The notes: generated from the letters alone by a model not told the origin. A stretch of 64,000 nt of DNA from Acholoe squamosa (GCA_949317995.1 OX439040.1:70529972-70593971); one strand, 5' to 3'; shown: positions 1 through 12,907, numbered from the stretch's first letter. Numbers and translations: made by a program.

Positions 1-945
1 ATCTCTTCTCAAAATAAAATATAGTTAATACTTGAGTTTCACACCAATTAATTTACAATCCTTCTCCAATCTCCACTCGCATTCAAATAAGCTATATAGG
101 GGAATTTATTGGCTAGCATCAAGAGGTAGAACCATGTCTAAGTCCCGATGCCAATTTGGGAAAGAAGACACGAATGGGTAATTCATCTCCAAGGGTTTTT
201 ATTTAAATTGTCCATATTCATTAATGATTTTCAATAATAATTCCAACAATGTATAACCTTCAACATACATGTCAGTCTTCTGCACATTACTCACAACTTT
301 TGCAAATAACCCCCACTTCTAACCTCAATTTAAGATTTGAAATCGATAGTTTGTATTCCTATGATGAGACTTTCCTCATTGTATTTGTCTTTGATGTAGG
401 TCTAGCCTTGAAATGCCATCATTTCGATTGATAGATTCTGATCAATATAGAAATTCACACAAAACTAGACACATTGACTTACATTTTGGTTTGAGCCTTT
501 ATTTTGATAATAAATACATCTAGAATGTGGGCAATAAATGGGGAAGATTTTGTATAGATTAGTTAAGGTGGATGGCACCCATAGGCTAAAAGTAGCTAAA
601 TTTATGCCAGAATTTCACCACATTTGTAATTACTTTCTCTTTCTAATAGTACAAAGAAAGCAGTCTTATAAACTAGCATAGGTCCCATGCTAGTTTATGA
701 GATATTTATCTATGAATCCACCATAGGGCTATTCAGTGTTTTGCCATAATTTGCATGGAATGTCATTAAAGAGTAGCTAAATTTTTGTCTTACTTTCCCA
801 GAATATTTTCATCAACTTTCTGCACCCAGAAAATCTATTACTATCATGTGCTCCCATGCACTTTTGAATCATTTTCCACATTGAAAATCTCCTGAAAATA
901 ATAGAATTACATCATGCAGGCTAAATACTGCTCATAAACCCTCAC
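1..945. other. Non-coding AT-rich stretch
   Basis: No coding region, RNA gene or repeat that I can support was seen here. The only open frame is a 60-codon chance frame at 249-431. Confidence 0.5.
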
Positions 946-949
946 ACAG

Positions 950-1140
950 CCAGCTGGCTTTGTGGCCTAACTAGTAAGTGTGCCTGGTGTAGACACAGAA
1001 GGTTGAGAGTTCACACCAGCTTCATGCCATGGGCATGCTATGATTTTGTATAGTCGTTCACTAGCCATAGAGAAGTACACATGTGCAGAAACCTGCATAG
1101 AGAACATGTTTGGCATGGGAGCCATCTACCTTAAAAAGCC
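950..1140 (+). repeat. Possible tRNA-derived SINE
   Basis: A tRNA-like head is visible: TGGCCTAACTAGTAAG resembles an RNA polymerase III A box, and about 40 bases later GAGAGTTCACACC resembles a B box. Both lie between paired CCAGCTGG-like flanks. A unique tail follows up to about 1140. The spacing fits a tRNA-derived SINE head, but no second copy of this family was found in the window, so the call rests on promoter-like boxes only. Confidence 0.35.
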
Positions 1141-3300
1141 AGGATCATATTGAATAGAGTAAGCTCCACCGCAATGAAAATAGTCAGGTTTTTCATCACA
1201 TAGTCTCGAGCAGGTAAACAGGATTGGTACCTAGCTCCTGCTAAATTTATTTCCTAATTCTGCCACAAGGGGGAACAAGGGAGCAAAAGAAAATCAAGGA
1301 ACCCATTTGAGGGAAGGTTCCATGGTTTACTATGGTGAAGGCAGAAAGAACATACCATTCTTACATCAGAAGTTATAATGAAATAAATAGATGTATTTCA
1401 AGGCCAAATAGAGCTAGAACATATTGAGATTGGGGATATGATTATAAATACACATGGGTTCATATCTAGCAAGCTATTTCTCTCAAACTATCAGGAGTAT
1501 TTTCTTATGCAATACAACACTGAAATGTGTGATCTCAATTTGATAACTGATTTTAAACATGAAAAACCATTTACCCTTACATCTCCACTGCTATTACTAC
1601 CATACATTCTTACATAGAGGATTTGAAGTTCTAGTCTTGGCCACCAGGGGGCAGGAACATAGCATAAAATGCCTTTGCAATATTATACTGTAATACACCA
1701 TGTATATGGCATGTCTAATATGCAAGAGTTGCCCTTTAGTGCATCTTGTAGATGCAGCAAAACAGGGAGTACATTTTCTCTCTGGGAGTAAATCCTCCCC
1801 CAAAATCTCTGCAATATTCTCCCATCCACATACAGTGGTAAAGTTGGATGGCTATTGGTTCTTGAATTTTGAAGCTCCATTGATTAGAACAAAATGTATG
1901 ACATTTACATTCCCTTTTATCATAATAGGAAGGTCTAGGTGTGCCTTATATGTGGGGTGCACCTTATAGACAGGGTATTGTAACTACATTTTTTTTTTGA
2001 ATTCAAGACTGCATGTCTGAAACCTTTTATTCAAATCTACCAGAGAAGGCATGATGAATCCAGGGTTGTATTTCCTTTTATCAACAATGCAAGCCTCTCA
2101 AAGTTTGGTTTCCCTAAATAGCCATAATTAATGTATCTTATTTCTGACGGAATATCTATGACAGCAATAAAAATATCATATGGGTGGCATCACTGTGCTG
2201 TTTATTAGCCAGCCCTCTTCTCTGGAGTACCTCTCTTAATATATGCTATCTAGCAGATTTTACCAAGCTCCTGTGTTTCAATTGACTACCTGCATAAAGA
2301 AATCAAAAGTACATGCCCGTGAGTTAAAGTGAATGTGTGGGTAGTAGTTATTGTAAGTGGAACATGAATTAGGGTCATAGGAAAAGGGGGACCGGCCTCA
2401 ATTATAAAGGAAGTTTATCTGGGCCCTCAAAATTTGCAAAGTATTCAAAATAAATTTAAATTGAACAAAAATTACTTTTCTACACAAATTCAAATGACCA
2501 ATGCATGAGAACACTGATAAAAATTCCACTTATCTTAAAACAAGTCATCTGAATAATATTTTCGGGAAAGTTTTAGTTTAAATCAGTTTTATCATGGAAT
2601 GATAACAAGTAAATCTACTACATGAATATCAATTTGTAAATTGGGTAGAATGACTTCTATATAATGATCATCATTAGTGTATTACAAATTATGGGATAGT
2701 AGATCGTTTTTGTGTGTCTTTGATACTAAGAGTGAATGACAGCATTTGCTCTTCATATTGATTTTCATCCATATGTCGTTGCCTCAGTGCAACAAGGTTG
2801 TATCTGCATATTTCAAGTTTTGCAGGAGAGGGAAAAGAGGGGTTGCAATCTGTCTATATTTCAGACAAACACATTCTATGATAGTATAGCTTAGTAACAG
2901 GGTTAGTAAAAACCGTTTGATAGAGAGGGGGTTTGTCCCAGAAACCTCATTATGGATGATGAAAAAAATGTTGACAAACATTGAAAAACATTTTATGGTA
3001 GCCAAATTAAAAAAAAGAATTATTTTGAAGACCCAAAACAGTAGAAATATACCTGGGACTATATGTTGATATTTCATTCATTACAAAGGTATGCTTATAA
3101 TCTAAGTGCTCAGGAAGTTATGAAAACAACTGTCAACATTTTGATATGAATATGGGGAATAATCCTATATAATATTAAAGGTTTTGTATTTCAGAAGTAT
3201 GTATGGGACCCCCATATTTCCATTACATATATGCATAGTACCTATCATTTTGAGAATATGGAGGAAATTTATCCACTTTTAATCTATCGCCGCCATCCAC
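1141..3300. other. Non-coding stretch with no supported gene
   Basis: Short open frames at 1597-1969 and 2784-3077 show no family resemblance and overlap one another on opposite strands. I see no repeat structure apart from the CTCF-like motif at 1641. Confidence 0.45.
1641..1654 (+). promoter_or_regulatory. CTCF-consensus-like motif
   Basis: CCACCAGGGGGCAG matches the published CTCF core consensus CCASYAGRKGGCRS at every position. A motif of this length can occur by chance in 64 kb at this degeneracy, so binding is only an inference. Two further consensus matches occur at 31761 and 33242. Confidence 0.25.
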
Positions 3301-3308
3301 CTTAAGAA

Positions 3309-4010
3309 AGCACACAGTTTACTAAATATAGAACCAGCCTGTACATAGCAGTGTGCGATGCCTACCCTGGTATGGCTGACTGTCCAGGATTACCTTGTGC
3401 TAAAAATCTAACCCACATTACCAATTACTAAAATAAACATGTATACATGGTCACAAATTATAGAAAGTGTGCATATGGGGCCTTACATGTCATTCGCCCA
3501 GACATGTGCCCAGAAAAAGAATTCTTATAAGTATGCTTCTTTTACAATAGCAAGAACACATCTGACATAAATGATAATGTGATTTTCTTAATCTACAGGT
3601 CAAATTAGTCTGGACCTGAGATTTTTATGGAGGTATGAATGATGTTTCTGAAGGAAATTAAGCCCTCAACATGGCTTGTTACTCAAATGTCATTCTCCCA
3701 GACACAATTTCGCCCAGACAATTTTGGTCATTTTGGGCACATTTTACCCTCATGGAGCCCAAAATATGCATATGGAACCATCAAAACCCATATGTAACAT
3801 GATGATCTCATCCAGCCTGACGCTTTGAGCCAAAGAAATAGAGGGGGACACTAAAAAGAGTAGGGGCTGGAATACCTCCAAATTCGTCATATGCAACCCT
3901 TCTATGATTTTCGACCACATATAAACCCAACCCGTAAAATATCAGTGTGTGACGCCTACCAATGACTATCCAGGATCGCATTGTGTTAAATACTTAAAAC
4001 CCAAAACCAC
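3309..4010. repeat. Diverged direct repeat pair about 600 bp apart
   Basis: The stretch near 3350-3410 (CAGTGTGCGATGCCTACC, then GACTGTCCAGGAT, then TTGTGCTAAA) recurs in diverged form near 3943-3990 (CAGTGTGTGACGCCTACC, then GACTATCCAGGAT, then TTGTGTTAAA). Between them, CATTCGCCCAGACA and CATTCTCCCAGACA form a second matching pair. This looks like an old local duplication or two copies of a dispersed repeat. No coding content was recognised. Confidence 0.45.
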
Positions 4011-4189
4011 CAATCACTCTGTATGTACCTGAAGTGGGATGTGAAAAAATAAACGCCAGTAAACAGAACAACAGCTGTGTAGGTATTACCAGTCTGCAAC
4101 ATGTGTATTTGTAGCAGTAACTGCTCCAAATATAACAATACTGTGTGACTGGGCTCCTAATATGGGAATGACACACTTGTTAACCATTC

Positions 4190-4315
4190 TAAGACTCCAA
4201 TTAACCAATGCCATGTCACTTTGAACTCCTAATATGTACTTCATACATTGGTGCATCATGATGCCCAATGGACATGATGCATTAATGCATCAGAGGCCCT
4301 TGAAGGGTTAAGAGG
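4190..4315 (+). repeat. Dispersed repeat copy with an uninterrupted TTAA site
   Basis: ATGCATTAATGCATCAG and the following CCTTGAAGGGTTAAG resemble the sequence that flanks the element at 8289-8997, where the right flank reads TGCATCAGGGTTAGG and then TTTAAAGGGTTCAAC. The TTAA here (4282-4285) therefore looks like the empty-site counterpart of the filled site near 8.3-9.0 kb. The aligned stretch is short, so relatedness is probable rather than certain. Confidence 0.4.
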
Positions 4316-5227
4316 TGTGTGCGGCCATACTGTGGAGGAGGGGGTATGAGAGCTGTCAAAGTCGTGACCATTAGGGTTTGTTACAGTTAGGCCTCTGTGA
4401 TGTCACAGGGTGGTTAACTGCAGGCAGACATTGGCAACACATGGTTAGGTGACTATACCATGAGTAGAAGATACTCAATATATTAGAAGATATTAGATGG
4501 ATATGGTTAGATAACTATATGGAATGCTCCTATGATTGGTATGTGAATTACATGATTTAACATGTAGAATAGGAGATGAAGATATAATTGCAATGTGTGT
4601 ATAGTTTTCAGGTAAGTGAATCCTAGTCACCTTACCAAAAGCTCAACTCAGTGCATTGGTTTGTTTGCCTGAAAAGACCCATAAATAGTAACAATCAGTA
4701 ACTGTAACACACCCTATGAAGGGCCAAGTGGGGGGGCAGGTCCTCTGTGTGTGTCTCAGTGCTGTGGTCACATGACCAGTTCTGAAGGCCAGGGGTATGG
4801 GTCAAGCTGACCTGTTCACAGTTTGTTAGATGTGCTTGATACTACAGATAGCATTATTACACAGCTGTAATGGATAAAGGCTATGGGCCACAAAAACAAA
4901 ACAAAATTCTAGGACTTTGCCAAGCATGTTGTAGAAATTTGTTGTTTCTCCATACTATTGACTATTCAGTGGTGATGGTCACTGAATAACAATTATTCTT
5001 TGCTGGGTTTTCACTGGTGGGTGTTAGAAATGTTCATTTCTTGCATGGGATATCAGAAAAAAACATTGGCAAATATGTGCATACATGTCAAATAACAATT
5101 TTAGAGAACATTTTGAAAAAGTCATATGGAGTAGAATGTGTTGTCCTCTTGAACCACTAAGTAGGATGTTGCCTCCAGGTCTTCATTGGTCCAACTTCAT
5201 GCACCTATAAAGACAAATGGTATATCA
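4316..5227. other. Non-coding stretch
   Basis: No gene or clear repeat was seen. Open frames are short and without recognisable content. Confidence 0.4.
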
Positions 5228-5229
5228 CT

Positions 5230-6300
5230 AGGTTATGCCAAACCAAACAGAGGGAGGTAGGTGTAGACATAGAGGGAGTGTAGGAAGATAGAAGGAGGTC
5301 GGTGTAGACACGGAGGGAGGTGGGTGTGGATAGAAAGGGATTTGGGTGTGGACATAGAGGGATTTGGGTGTGGACCCAAAGGGAGGTGGGTGTGAACAAA
5401 GAGGGAATAGAGTGTTGACATAGAGGTGTGTGTGGACAATGAGGGAGGGTGTGGACAATGAGGGAGGTGGGTGTGGACATAGAGGGAGGTGGGTGTGGAA
5501 ATGGAGGGCGGTGGGTGTGGAGAAAGAGGTAAGTGGGTGTGGAGAAAGAGGTAAATGGGAGTAGACATAGAGGGAGGTGGGTGTGAACATAGAGGGAGGT
5601 GGGTGTGAACATAGAGGAAGGTGAGAGTGGACACAGAGGGAGATGGGTGTAGATACAGAGGGAGGTGGGTGTAGACATAGAGGAAAATAGGTGTGGACAC
5701 AGAGAGAATTGGGTGTGGACATAGAGGGAGGTGGGTGTGGACACAAAAGGAGGTGGGTGAAAACGCAGAGGGAAGTGCGTGTGACCACAGAGGGAAATGG
5801 GTGTTGGGAGTGTGGGAATAAAGGGAGATGGGTGTGGATACAGAGGGAGGTGGGTGTAGACACAGAGGAAAAAAAGGTTTGGGCACAGAGAGAATTGGGT
5901 ATGGATATAGAGGGAGGTGGGTGTAGACATAGAGGAAAATAGGTGTGGACACAGAGGTGAATTGGGTGTGGACATAGAGGGAGGTGGGTGTGGACACAAA
6001 AGGAGGTGGGTGAAAACGCAGAGGGAAGTGAGTGTGACCACAGAGGGAACTGGGTGTTGACATAGAGAGAGGTGGGTGTGGACACAGAGGGAGATGGGTG
6101 TGGACACGGAAGAAGGTGGGTCTGGACATATAAGGAGTTTGGTTTGGACACAAAGGGAGGTGGGTGTGGATATATATAGAGGGAGGTGGGTGTGGACACA
6201 GAGGGAGGTGGGTGTGGACATAGAGGGGGTGTGGACATAGAGAGGGTGTGGATGTGTGAGGGGGTGCATGTAGACATGAGGCATGTGAGTGTATGTGGAT
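5230..6300. repeat. G-rich 22-bp minisatellite
   Basis: About 48 imperfect copies of a 22-bp purine- and G-rich unit (GGGAGGTGGGTGTGGACATA plus GA) run head to tail. The + strand carries closely spaced G runs in every unit, so it could form G-quadruplexes. Because 22 is not a multiple of 3, three units make a 22-residue peptide repeat, and the minus strand stays open in all three frames. This produces long Ser/Thr/Pro/His/Cys-rich frames of 306 to 406 codons that are artefacts of the repeat. Confidence 0.9.
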
Positions 6301-6325
6301 AAAAGGGAATGTATGTACATAGATG

Positions 6326-6516
6326 ATTGATTGATTGATTGATTTGTGTTTTACAGCACTTTAGCGGCACTAAGTGGCTATCCCGTGCTTCACAGGTTGA
6401 TAATTTAACAGAGGAATGTGTCAGTGCCCGCACATATGTGCACCACACACATCCTGAGGGGATAGGAAAGAGGAGATATAGACCCTTTTAAGTGGGCTAG
6501 GGAAGCCCGTGTACAT
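6326..6516 (+). repeat. Dispersed repeat family A, copy 1, with an ATTG microsatellite head
   Basis: After a short GATT run the sequence carries GCGGCACTAAGTGGC and then TGCACCACACACATCC, GAGGGGATAGGAAAGAGGAG and TAGACCCTTTTAAGTGG. The same ordered segments recur at 39730-39905. No ORF or terminal repeats were identified. It may be a SINE or a fragment of a larger element. Confidence 0.75.
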
Positions 6517-8284
6517 AGATGGATGTGAGTGTGGACACATATACAGACATGTAAATATACTGGGACAGAAAGCGAATCTGACCATGAGTGTTGCAATCTA
6601 CAACAATCCTGCATACAAGTAAAGTCACCTTCTGCTAGGTGCTTGTGTGGGTTATCCAATTTAGGCTGGCTGGGAATGGGTACACTATATAACAGGTAAG
6701 ATAATCAGTACACAATGTGGACCTACTATGACCTGGATTGGGAAAGGGTCTGACTGCCTCTCACATTTAGTTGTATAGTAGTAGTAGTATGCAGCTGCAA
6801 TAAGGAGGGCTATTATTGAACACAGCCAGTGGCCACACAAATACATATAAAGGGTTGCAATCATGCCTTCAGATGTACAATATCACATATTATTGCAAAT
6901 AAAGATCCAGCCAAGTACTTAGGATTTCTTTTATGGATCATTGCAAATGCTGGTAAAGTGCTTGAATTAGTATTCATGAATATTGCACACAAGGTACAAT
7001 GCCATTGGTAATATTGAGATACTAGTGCCATATCCTATTTAGGATTGTAAGTGCCCTTGTGAATAGAGCAGCAAGAAAATGGTGACCTTTGCATGTCATA
7101 ATAAATAGAAAATGGTGAAAAATGGCAAATTTATGCTTACCCACTGTTACCCTCAGTTTTTAAAGACAACAGGTCTTGTGTGTAGGTGAGCCAGATGGAC
7201 ATGATAGCTAAGGTGGGTCAGTGTAGCCCAAACTGGTTGGTCCTGTTGGTGTTTGGGAGTGTTCAGTAGGTATCAGCAGGGGGTGAGGGGGCACAGGGGT
7301 GGTTCTATTTCCATCTGATTTATCATGTTCATTTTTCAAATCATACGCAAATATGTTCTCGACATGGTATTTATGTGTTAATAGTCCATTAAATATCACA
7401 TAGAGTTCATAGTTAGTCTATACATGAGGTGTGATGGACCTAGGCATAAACCTGTTACAGTGTATTTTCAATGGATGGAACTATGGTAGGCATCCCATAT
7501 GAAGGAAGTCTGGTGGAAATTTGAGATTTCCCCAAATATTTTCCCCCAAAAATGACACTAAAGAGAGTCAAAAAAGTTGTCCATGTGAGTATCTTGATGC
7601 TCATTTTTAAGAAGATTAATTCTTGATACTCAGCAATAATTGCTGCTCTCATATAAGTGCCAGTGGTTATAGTGGGGGCGGGCAGGTGTCAAAATAACTC
7701 TTCAGCACTAAAATTTCATAAGTACCTGTCTTGGATATGGACCAGGGGTAAAGACCAAACCAAATGTCTTGGTATTTATTTAGTACAGTGAATAAGGCAC
7801 AGTGAGATTTTGAGCTCTTTTACACGGTTAAGTAGACAGCACAGACAGTGTTAAATGATGCCAGTATATTTTTCATGGGAGGCTGAGTTTAGATATGCTT
7901 TTACATTCACCCACTTATGCCCCAGAAATCCCGCTCCTCATCTGACTTAAATGACCTGTTCTGTAAATGTGTACCACAGGTGGTTTGCCTGCACCCTACC
8001 ACCTTGATGGTCTAAATTTAGCTGACTCTTTACCTAGTGCCCGTAAACAACTTAGCATGCCCTATAATCATTAAGTGCCTATTTGCCAGGCCCCCAAATG
8101 CTACTCAACACTTTAAGGTCTGCTGATGCAGTAGTGTAACATGCCCATTGGCCGGCATGTTTTACCAATGAAGAGCTAGGGAGATTGCCAGCACTTCATT
8201 GGGGCATCATGCTGATCTTCCCAAAGCGTAAGCATGATGCTTGAATGTAGCCCTGGCTGCATTAATGCATCATGACAACCAAAG
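6517..8284. other. Non-coding stretch
   Basis: Nothing recognisable was seen apart from a TAG/AGT triplet run near 6777-6790. Short frames at 6829-7011 and 7208-7652 have no family resemblance. Confidence 0.4.
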
Positions 8285-8288
8285 TGCA

Positions 8289-8997
8289 TTAACCCTTTCG
8301 TGCCCAGAACTATTTTGAGAAAGTTAATTTCTTGACTACAGTGTGCAGAGTATGGTCTTCATCCATGTTATATTGAAAATAAATTACCCATTTGCATAGG
8401 GGTGAAAGGCCTATTCCAAAGGCTTCCAGAAAATGTGATATGAAGCATATATCAGAATGATTTATAAAATTACAGAGAATACTTTCATTATGAAACAGCT
8501 GAATAGAGTTAAATTGGATGCAAATGCCCAGAATACCATTTTTGCCAATTTTGATTAGAAATCAGTTATTTTTAAAATATAAAACATCAATCTGCCATTC
8601 TAAATAAGGGTATTTTGATGAAAATCGAAAATTATCAATAGCATAATTGTAATCCTTGGACAAAATTATGAAAAAAAGTTTTTGTCACTTTTTTTTAAAT
8701 TTCTATCATTATTTTTCTGATATTAGTGATTTTTCTGTAATTAATATGTATTCCCTTGGCTAGAGCGCGCACATTTCATGCATTTAAAGCTATATTTGAT
8801 TCCTTATTTTTTTGCAACAGTGCCTAGTAATAATTACATACTTATTGTACCATAACAAATTGGAAAGCCCTTGATATTACAAGTCTTCTGGTGTTAAAAT
8901 CATCTCAATCTGATAAATATTAAACCCATGGTGGTCTGTTGAACATACATACATGGTTGAGAGCGCACTTTTGCTATTCTGGGCACGTAAGGGTTAA
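8289..8997. mobile_element. piggyBac-like MITE flanked by TTAA
   Basis: The left end reads TTAA then CCCTTTCGTGCCCAGAA; the right end is its inverted copy (TTCTGGGCACGTAAGGG then TTAA) with one mismatch. TTAA target duplications and termini starting CCC are hallmarks of the piggyBac superfamily. The roughly 700-bp interior is AT-rich and has no open frame, so this is a non-autonomous copy. A paralogous locus at about 4190-4315 seems to preserve the uninterrupted TTAA site. Confidence 0.75.
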
Positions 8998-9139
8998 TGC
9001 ATCAGGGTTAGGCTTTAAAGGGTTCAACTCTGTTCAAGATATGTCTAGCAAACATGCACATTTAGTGAGATATCAATAAGGGTCATAATAATTAGAACTG
9101 GACACATTTAGTATAATTGATAAATTCATTGAAACAACA

Positions 9140-10715
9140 GTTGACTATGAAAGTATTGCTGGATTATTGAGATTGCCTGGTGTAAAAGACATGCTGATTT
9201 TATCTTTTTATAGGATACCAAATAAAAGTGTCAATAAGTTTAATGATTTCTTACATAAAGTTGCAGCATATGAATTTGGATTTTAGGTGATATTAACTTG
9301 AATATGCGTGATGTATCGATAATATTCTAACAAACTGTCTAAACGTTACTTTATCGGTCCTGTCAGAGCACTATAATCTGATCATCTCCCTGTTATTGCT
9401 TGTAAATGTCATGATAACTTTGAATACACACAAGCTGTGTACAAGGGGAGGGATTATCGTGGTTTTGATGCTACTAAATTCATGGACTTTCTAAAATCTT
9501 GTGATTGGAAACTATTCAAAAATTCTAGTTATGATGTAAATAAATTATGGGACCTATTTTTATTACCCATAACAATGTATCTTGATAAGCATCACCCATA
9601 CATTGAGTGTAAGATCAAACAATCAAAGTGTCACTGTATTGATGACGATCTGGTTTTTGAAAGAGAAAGCTGGTTAATATTTTATAGTGTGTATAAGCTT
9701 CCTGAACAGAAAACTGCAATCAAGAATTGCAGAATGAGCTTCATAGCAACATTTTTGGTAAGACTCAACTTGAGGCAGACAATGTGCTACCCAATCTACA
9801 GGATAATCCCGTGGACTGCCTAAAATGATCTAGAAATCAATAAATGGAATATTACTCTAGCCTTGGAAGGGATTGATAAAAAACAAATCTTCGGGAATTG
9901 ATGGCTTAAGGGGGGATATTCTCATGTGTGCTATATAAACAAGAATTGAAGAGTTTACTCATATAATGTCAATTAAGTTTGTAGTGGAGTTTTCCCTCAT
10001 AAGTGGGCTCATGCCCTGGTCAAAATAATACCTAAAAATGTTGATTTATCCAAGGTAAAAAATTGGTGACCGATATCCCTCCTGCCTTTACCATAAAAAA
10101 TGATTGAAAAGGTTGTGTATTCTCACTTATCTGAAATTATGGTAGATAGTGGAAATTTTTAAAATTCGGAATGAGGGACCTATAACTGGAGCATTGTTTG
10201 CTGATTTCACTAAAGCATTTGACAGTGTTGTACACAGCATATTACTGGAAAAAATTGAAATTAAGTAAAAATAACTACAGCTGGTTCTAGAGCTTTCTTG
10301 GAAATAGATTACAAAGGGTATAGTTATGGAAATAATATTTCATCTGAAAGAAAAATATCCTATGGAGTACCACAGGGGCCCTCTCTTGTTTGTATTATAT
10401 ATCCTTAATGAAGCTAAAATAAAATTGTATGCTGATGACATGTATAGTCATATACTATGCTGATAAGTCACCTGATTTGGTTAACTTTGTATTAGATAAT
10501 GAGGTTTCTATTTTTAAACAATGGGTCCATAGTAATAGGTTGACTGTTAAGCCTTGTAAAACTGAATTTATTTGGTTTTGCAGTTCTCATAAAATTCAAA
10601 GATGTCCAGACAGTAAGATAGAATTTTGCAATGTTATTGCAAGAACTGTCGATTTCTTTCCCTACTTGCGTGTTCATTTAGACAGGGGCCTGACTTTTGC
10701 TAAGCAAAAATGACA
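9140..10715 (+). pseudogene. Decayed LINE (non-LTR retrotransposon) with endonuclease and reverse transcriptase pieces
   Basis: Fragments appear in the order of a LINE ORF2. An endonuclease part near 9140-9420 contains a GDIN motif and a degenerate serine-aspartate-histidine region. A 128-codon connector frame follows at 9437-9823. Reverse transcriptase motifs then include a PISLLPLP-like block near 10070, ADFTKAFDSVVH near 10203, a GVPQGP block near 10365, a YADD-like catalytic block near 10430 and a thumb region at 10429-10713. Frame changes and in-frame stops separate them, so the copy is dead. Motif style fits the CR1/Jockey-like LINE groups; I cannot place it further. Confidence 0.85.
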
Positions 10716-10736
10716 GATTATCTATTCACCAAACCT

Positions 10737-10737
<1 letters not shown>

Positions 10738-10792
<55 letters not shown>
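10738..10792. repeat. (TA)n microsatellite
   Basis: A pure AT dinucleotide run of about 55 bp lies directly after the LINE fragment. Confidence 0.95.
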
Positions 10793-10795
<3 letters not shown>

Positions 10796-12655
10796 TAGCT
10801 AGCCTGCTAATATATCAGCTTTGTTCTATTTAATACCCACCATCAAAGGGGTTCCTACAGGGGTCTATTTGGCAGAAAATGGTTTTGAACTTTTTTGTAT
10901 TGGCTAGTAGACATGTTTGGCTCGATAAAAATGACAAAATGAGTTATGTTGATTTATTTTTCTGTAAGGGCTGGCCTGCGGTAAGTCGGAAGTATGTCCT
11001 AACAAGGCCAAAGACCATTTTCAGCAAGGGCCTTCCTGAGCTTCTTAAATAACTTATAGGTGGCAGAGGGTAATTATATTGTGTAGTAGACACACTGTAG
11101 TGATTCTTAAGAGTACATGATGATTTTTGATGAACTGAGGGTAACGTTAAAATTGTGTATCGATTTTCACCAAATTTTAGACCTCGCGCCATATAACACA
11201 AGACCCGCAATTCCAAAAGCTTTGTACCTTGGCTTTTGACTTTTGGTACACATAGACTACTTAATTGTAGTATTATTGACACACAATTTGGCCACAATCC
11301 AAGCATTACTCAGTGTAGTTTTGATGTTATATATAAAAATGTGACCAACGCTGAAAGAGTTTCAAAGGGTTTTACGTCATGGGCCATAAAAGCTGATCCA
11401 TTTGGAGTTGGTGACTTGAATGAACCTTTTTGAATAGCCAAGATATAAGGCCTCAAATAAAATAAGGTGTTATTAAATAATACTGAGTTTCTTAATTCAT
11501 CAGTCCTGAGCCCAATATGCATTAAAAAGTGAAATAGCCCATATATACGAGTGACATAGACAGACAAGCAAGATACTCGTAAGGTGGTGTTAAGATCAAT
11601 CATTTGGTTCATAGGTCACTCTTAGTAGGAGGTGTTTCAAAAAGAAATATGGGAAGTGAAGCTTACGAGTAAAGAGTCAATGTAAGAGTGACATATGACC
11701 AACACAAAGTAGCTGATTTATGTGGAAGGCTGAGGGTACACATAAATGGGAAAAATCATAACAATTAGTGGAATTCCATATATCTTTTTAATCCACAATA
11801 TCAGGAATATGGGTCAGGTTGTCAGAAAGTTTAAGATTTTGCCCTTGAAGGCCCTGAAAATTTAATTACTAATTACTTTATGTAACCTATATATCAAAAT
11901 GAAATGCCCTTTTATAATACCTTTTTCTATTGTGAAATGACAAAGAAGAGGCATGTTCTGCACCTGGGTGATTAATCTTATTAGCTGAGTGACCTAAGAA
12001 CTGATCTTGATTATTATCTCCAATTGACAGCTGTTTCTAAAAGAGCAGTCTTTAGTTCCAATATGAGTGACAGCTTGTTCTGAAACAATATAACATGGCT
12101 ATCGAGTTTAGGCACTGATATCAGTTCCTAAAGGGGATTATATGAGTTCTGATATCTAGCTATATAAGAATCCAAAATTGACAGTGGACCGGACATACCT
12201 TGACAACCAGTGGACACGAAAGTAAATCCTCCATTTTTGAAGCTTATGTACGAAATGTGACGACATGCTTTAAACATAACATAGTTGAAATCATATTCTA
12301 CCTCTCTGTCGACTAGATTCCTTGATATAATGGCTGTATTTGATATAAAAAAAGATTAAACTTTCGAAGCGAGCGACTAGCCGTGCGTGTTCGCCATTCT
12401 GTCAACACTACAGGAGCCACCGGCTGGTGTGTACAGAATGGATTAGGCTATAGACTGGCACAGCTCTGTCTCCAGTATTGGTGGTAGTAGGCCTACGAGA
12501 ATGGGAGTTGCAGGAGGTCGCCAGCTTAACCATACATTAACATGAAACCAAGATTGCGGGGGGCCGTCTCGTCGACTCTCAAAAGAAAACAATGGATTCT
12601 ATTAATTTTAAAGGTAAAAACTTAGAATTAATGGTAGAAACCATGTTATATATGC
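10793..12655. other. Non-coding stretch
   Basis: Open frames of 65 to 120 codons at 10944-11612 overlap on both strands and show no conserved motif. The first part may be further LINE 3' debris, but I found no diagnostic sequence. Confidence 0.35.
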
Positions 12656-12661
12656 AATATG

Positions 12662-12728
12662 TAATGATTAGACTTGAACTCGTTGGCTTCATACCCCCTG
12701 AAGCCAACAAGTTCAAGTCTAATCATTA
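12662..12728. repeat. Hairpin with a 30-bp stem and 7-nt loop
   Basis: The arm at 12662-12691 is the inverted complement of 12699-12728 with one mismatch, which is G-U compatible in RNA, around a 7-nt loop. The flanks are AT-rich and partly self-complementary, extending the fold weakly. It could be a small foldback element or a hairpin RNA precursor; the sequence alone does not separate these. Confidence 0.8.
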
Positions 12729-12907
12729 TATATTACATTCCTAGTAGTCATTCCCAAATGACTGATCTTAAGTGGTCACTCATGGAGTGGAAAGATTGAT
12801 CTTAAATAAAGAATGCTTATGAAACAGGTCTCTGAAGGGTCAAAATGAAGTTTGAACAAAGAGTTGACTTTCACAGAAAACGTTAGAGTCCAAAACCAAA
12901 ATGCAAT

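Noticed and set aside
5205-6448. Long minus-strand frames of 306, 371 and 406 codons encoding Ser/Thr/Pro/His/Cys repeats
   Set aside because: They coincide with a 22-bp minisatellite that lacks stops in any minus-strand frame; the peptide repeat is a by-product of the DNA repeat.
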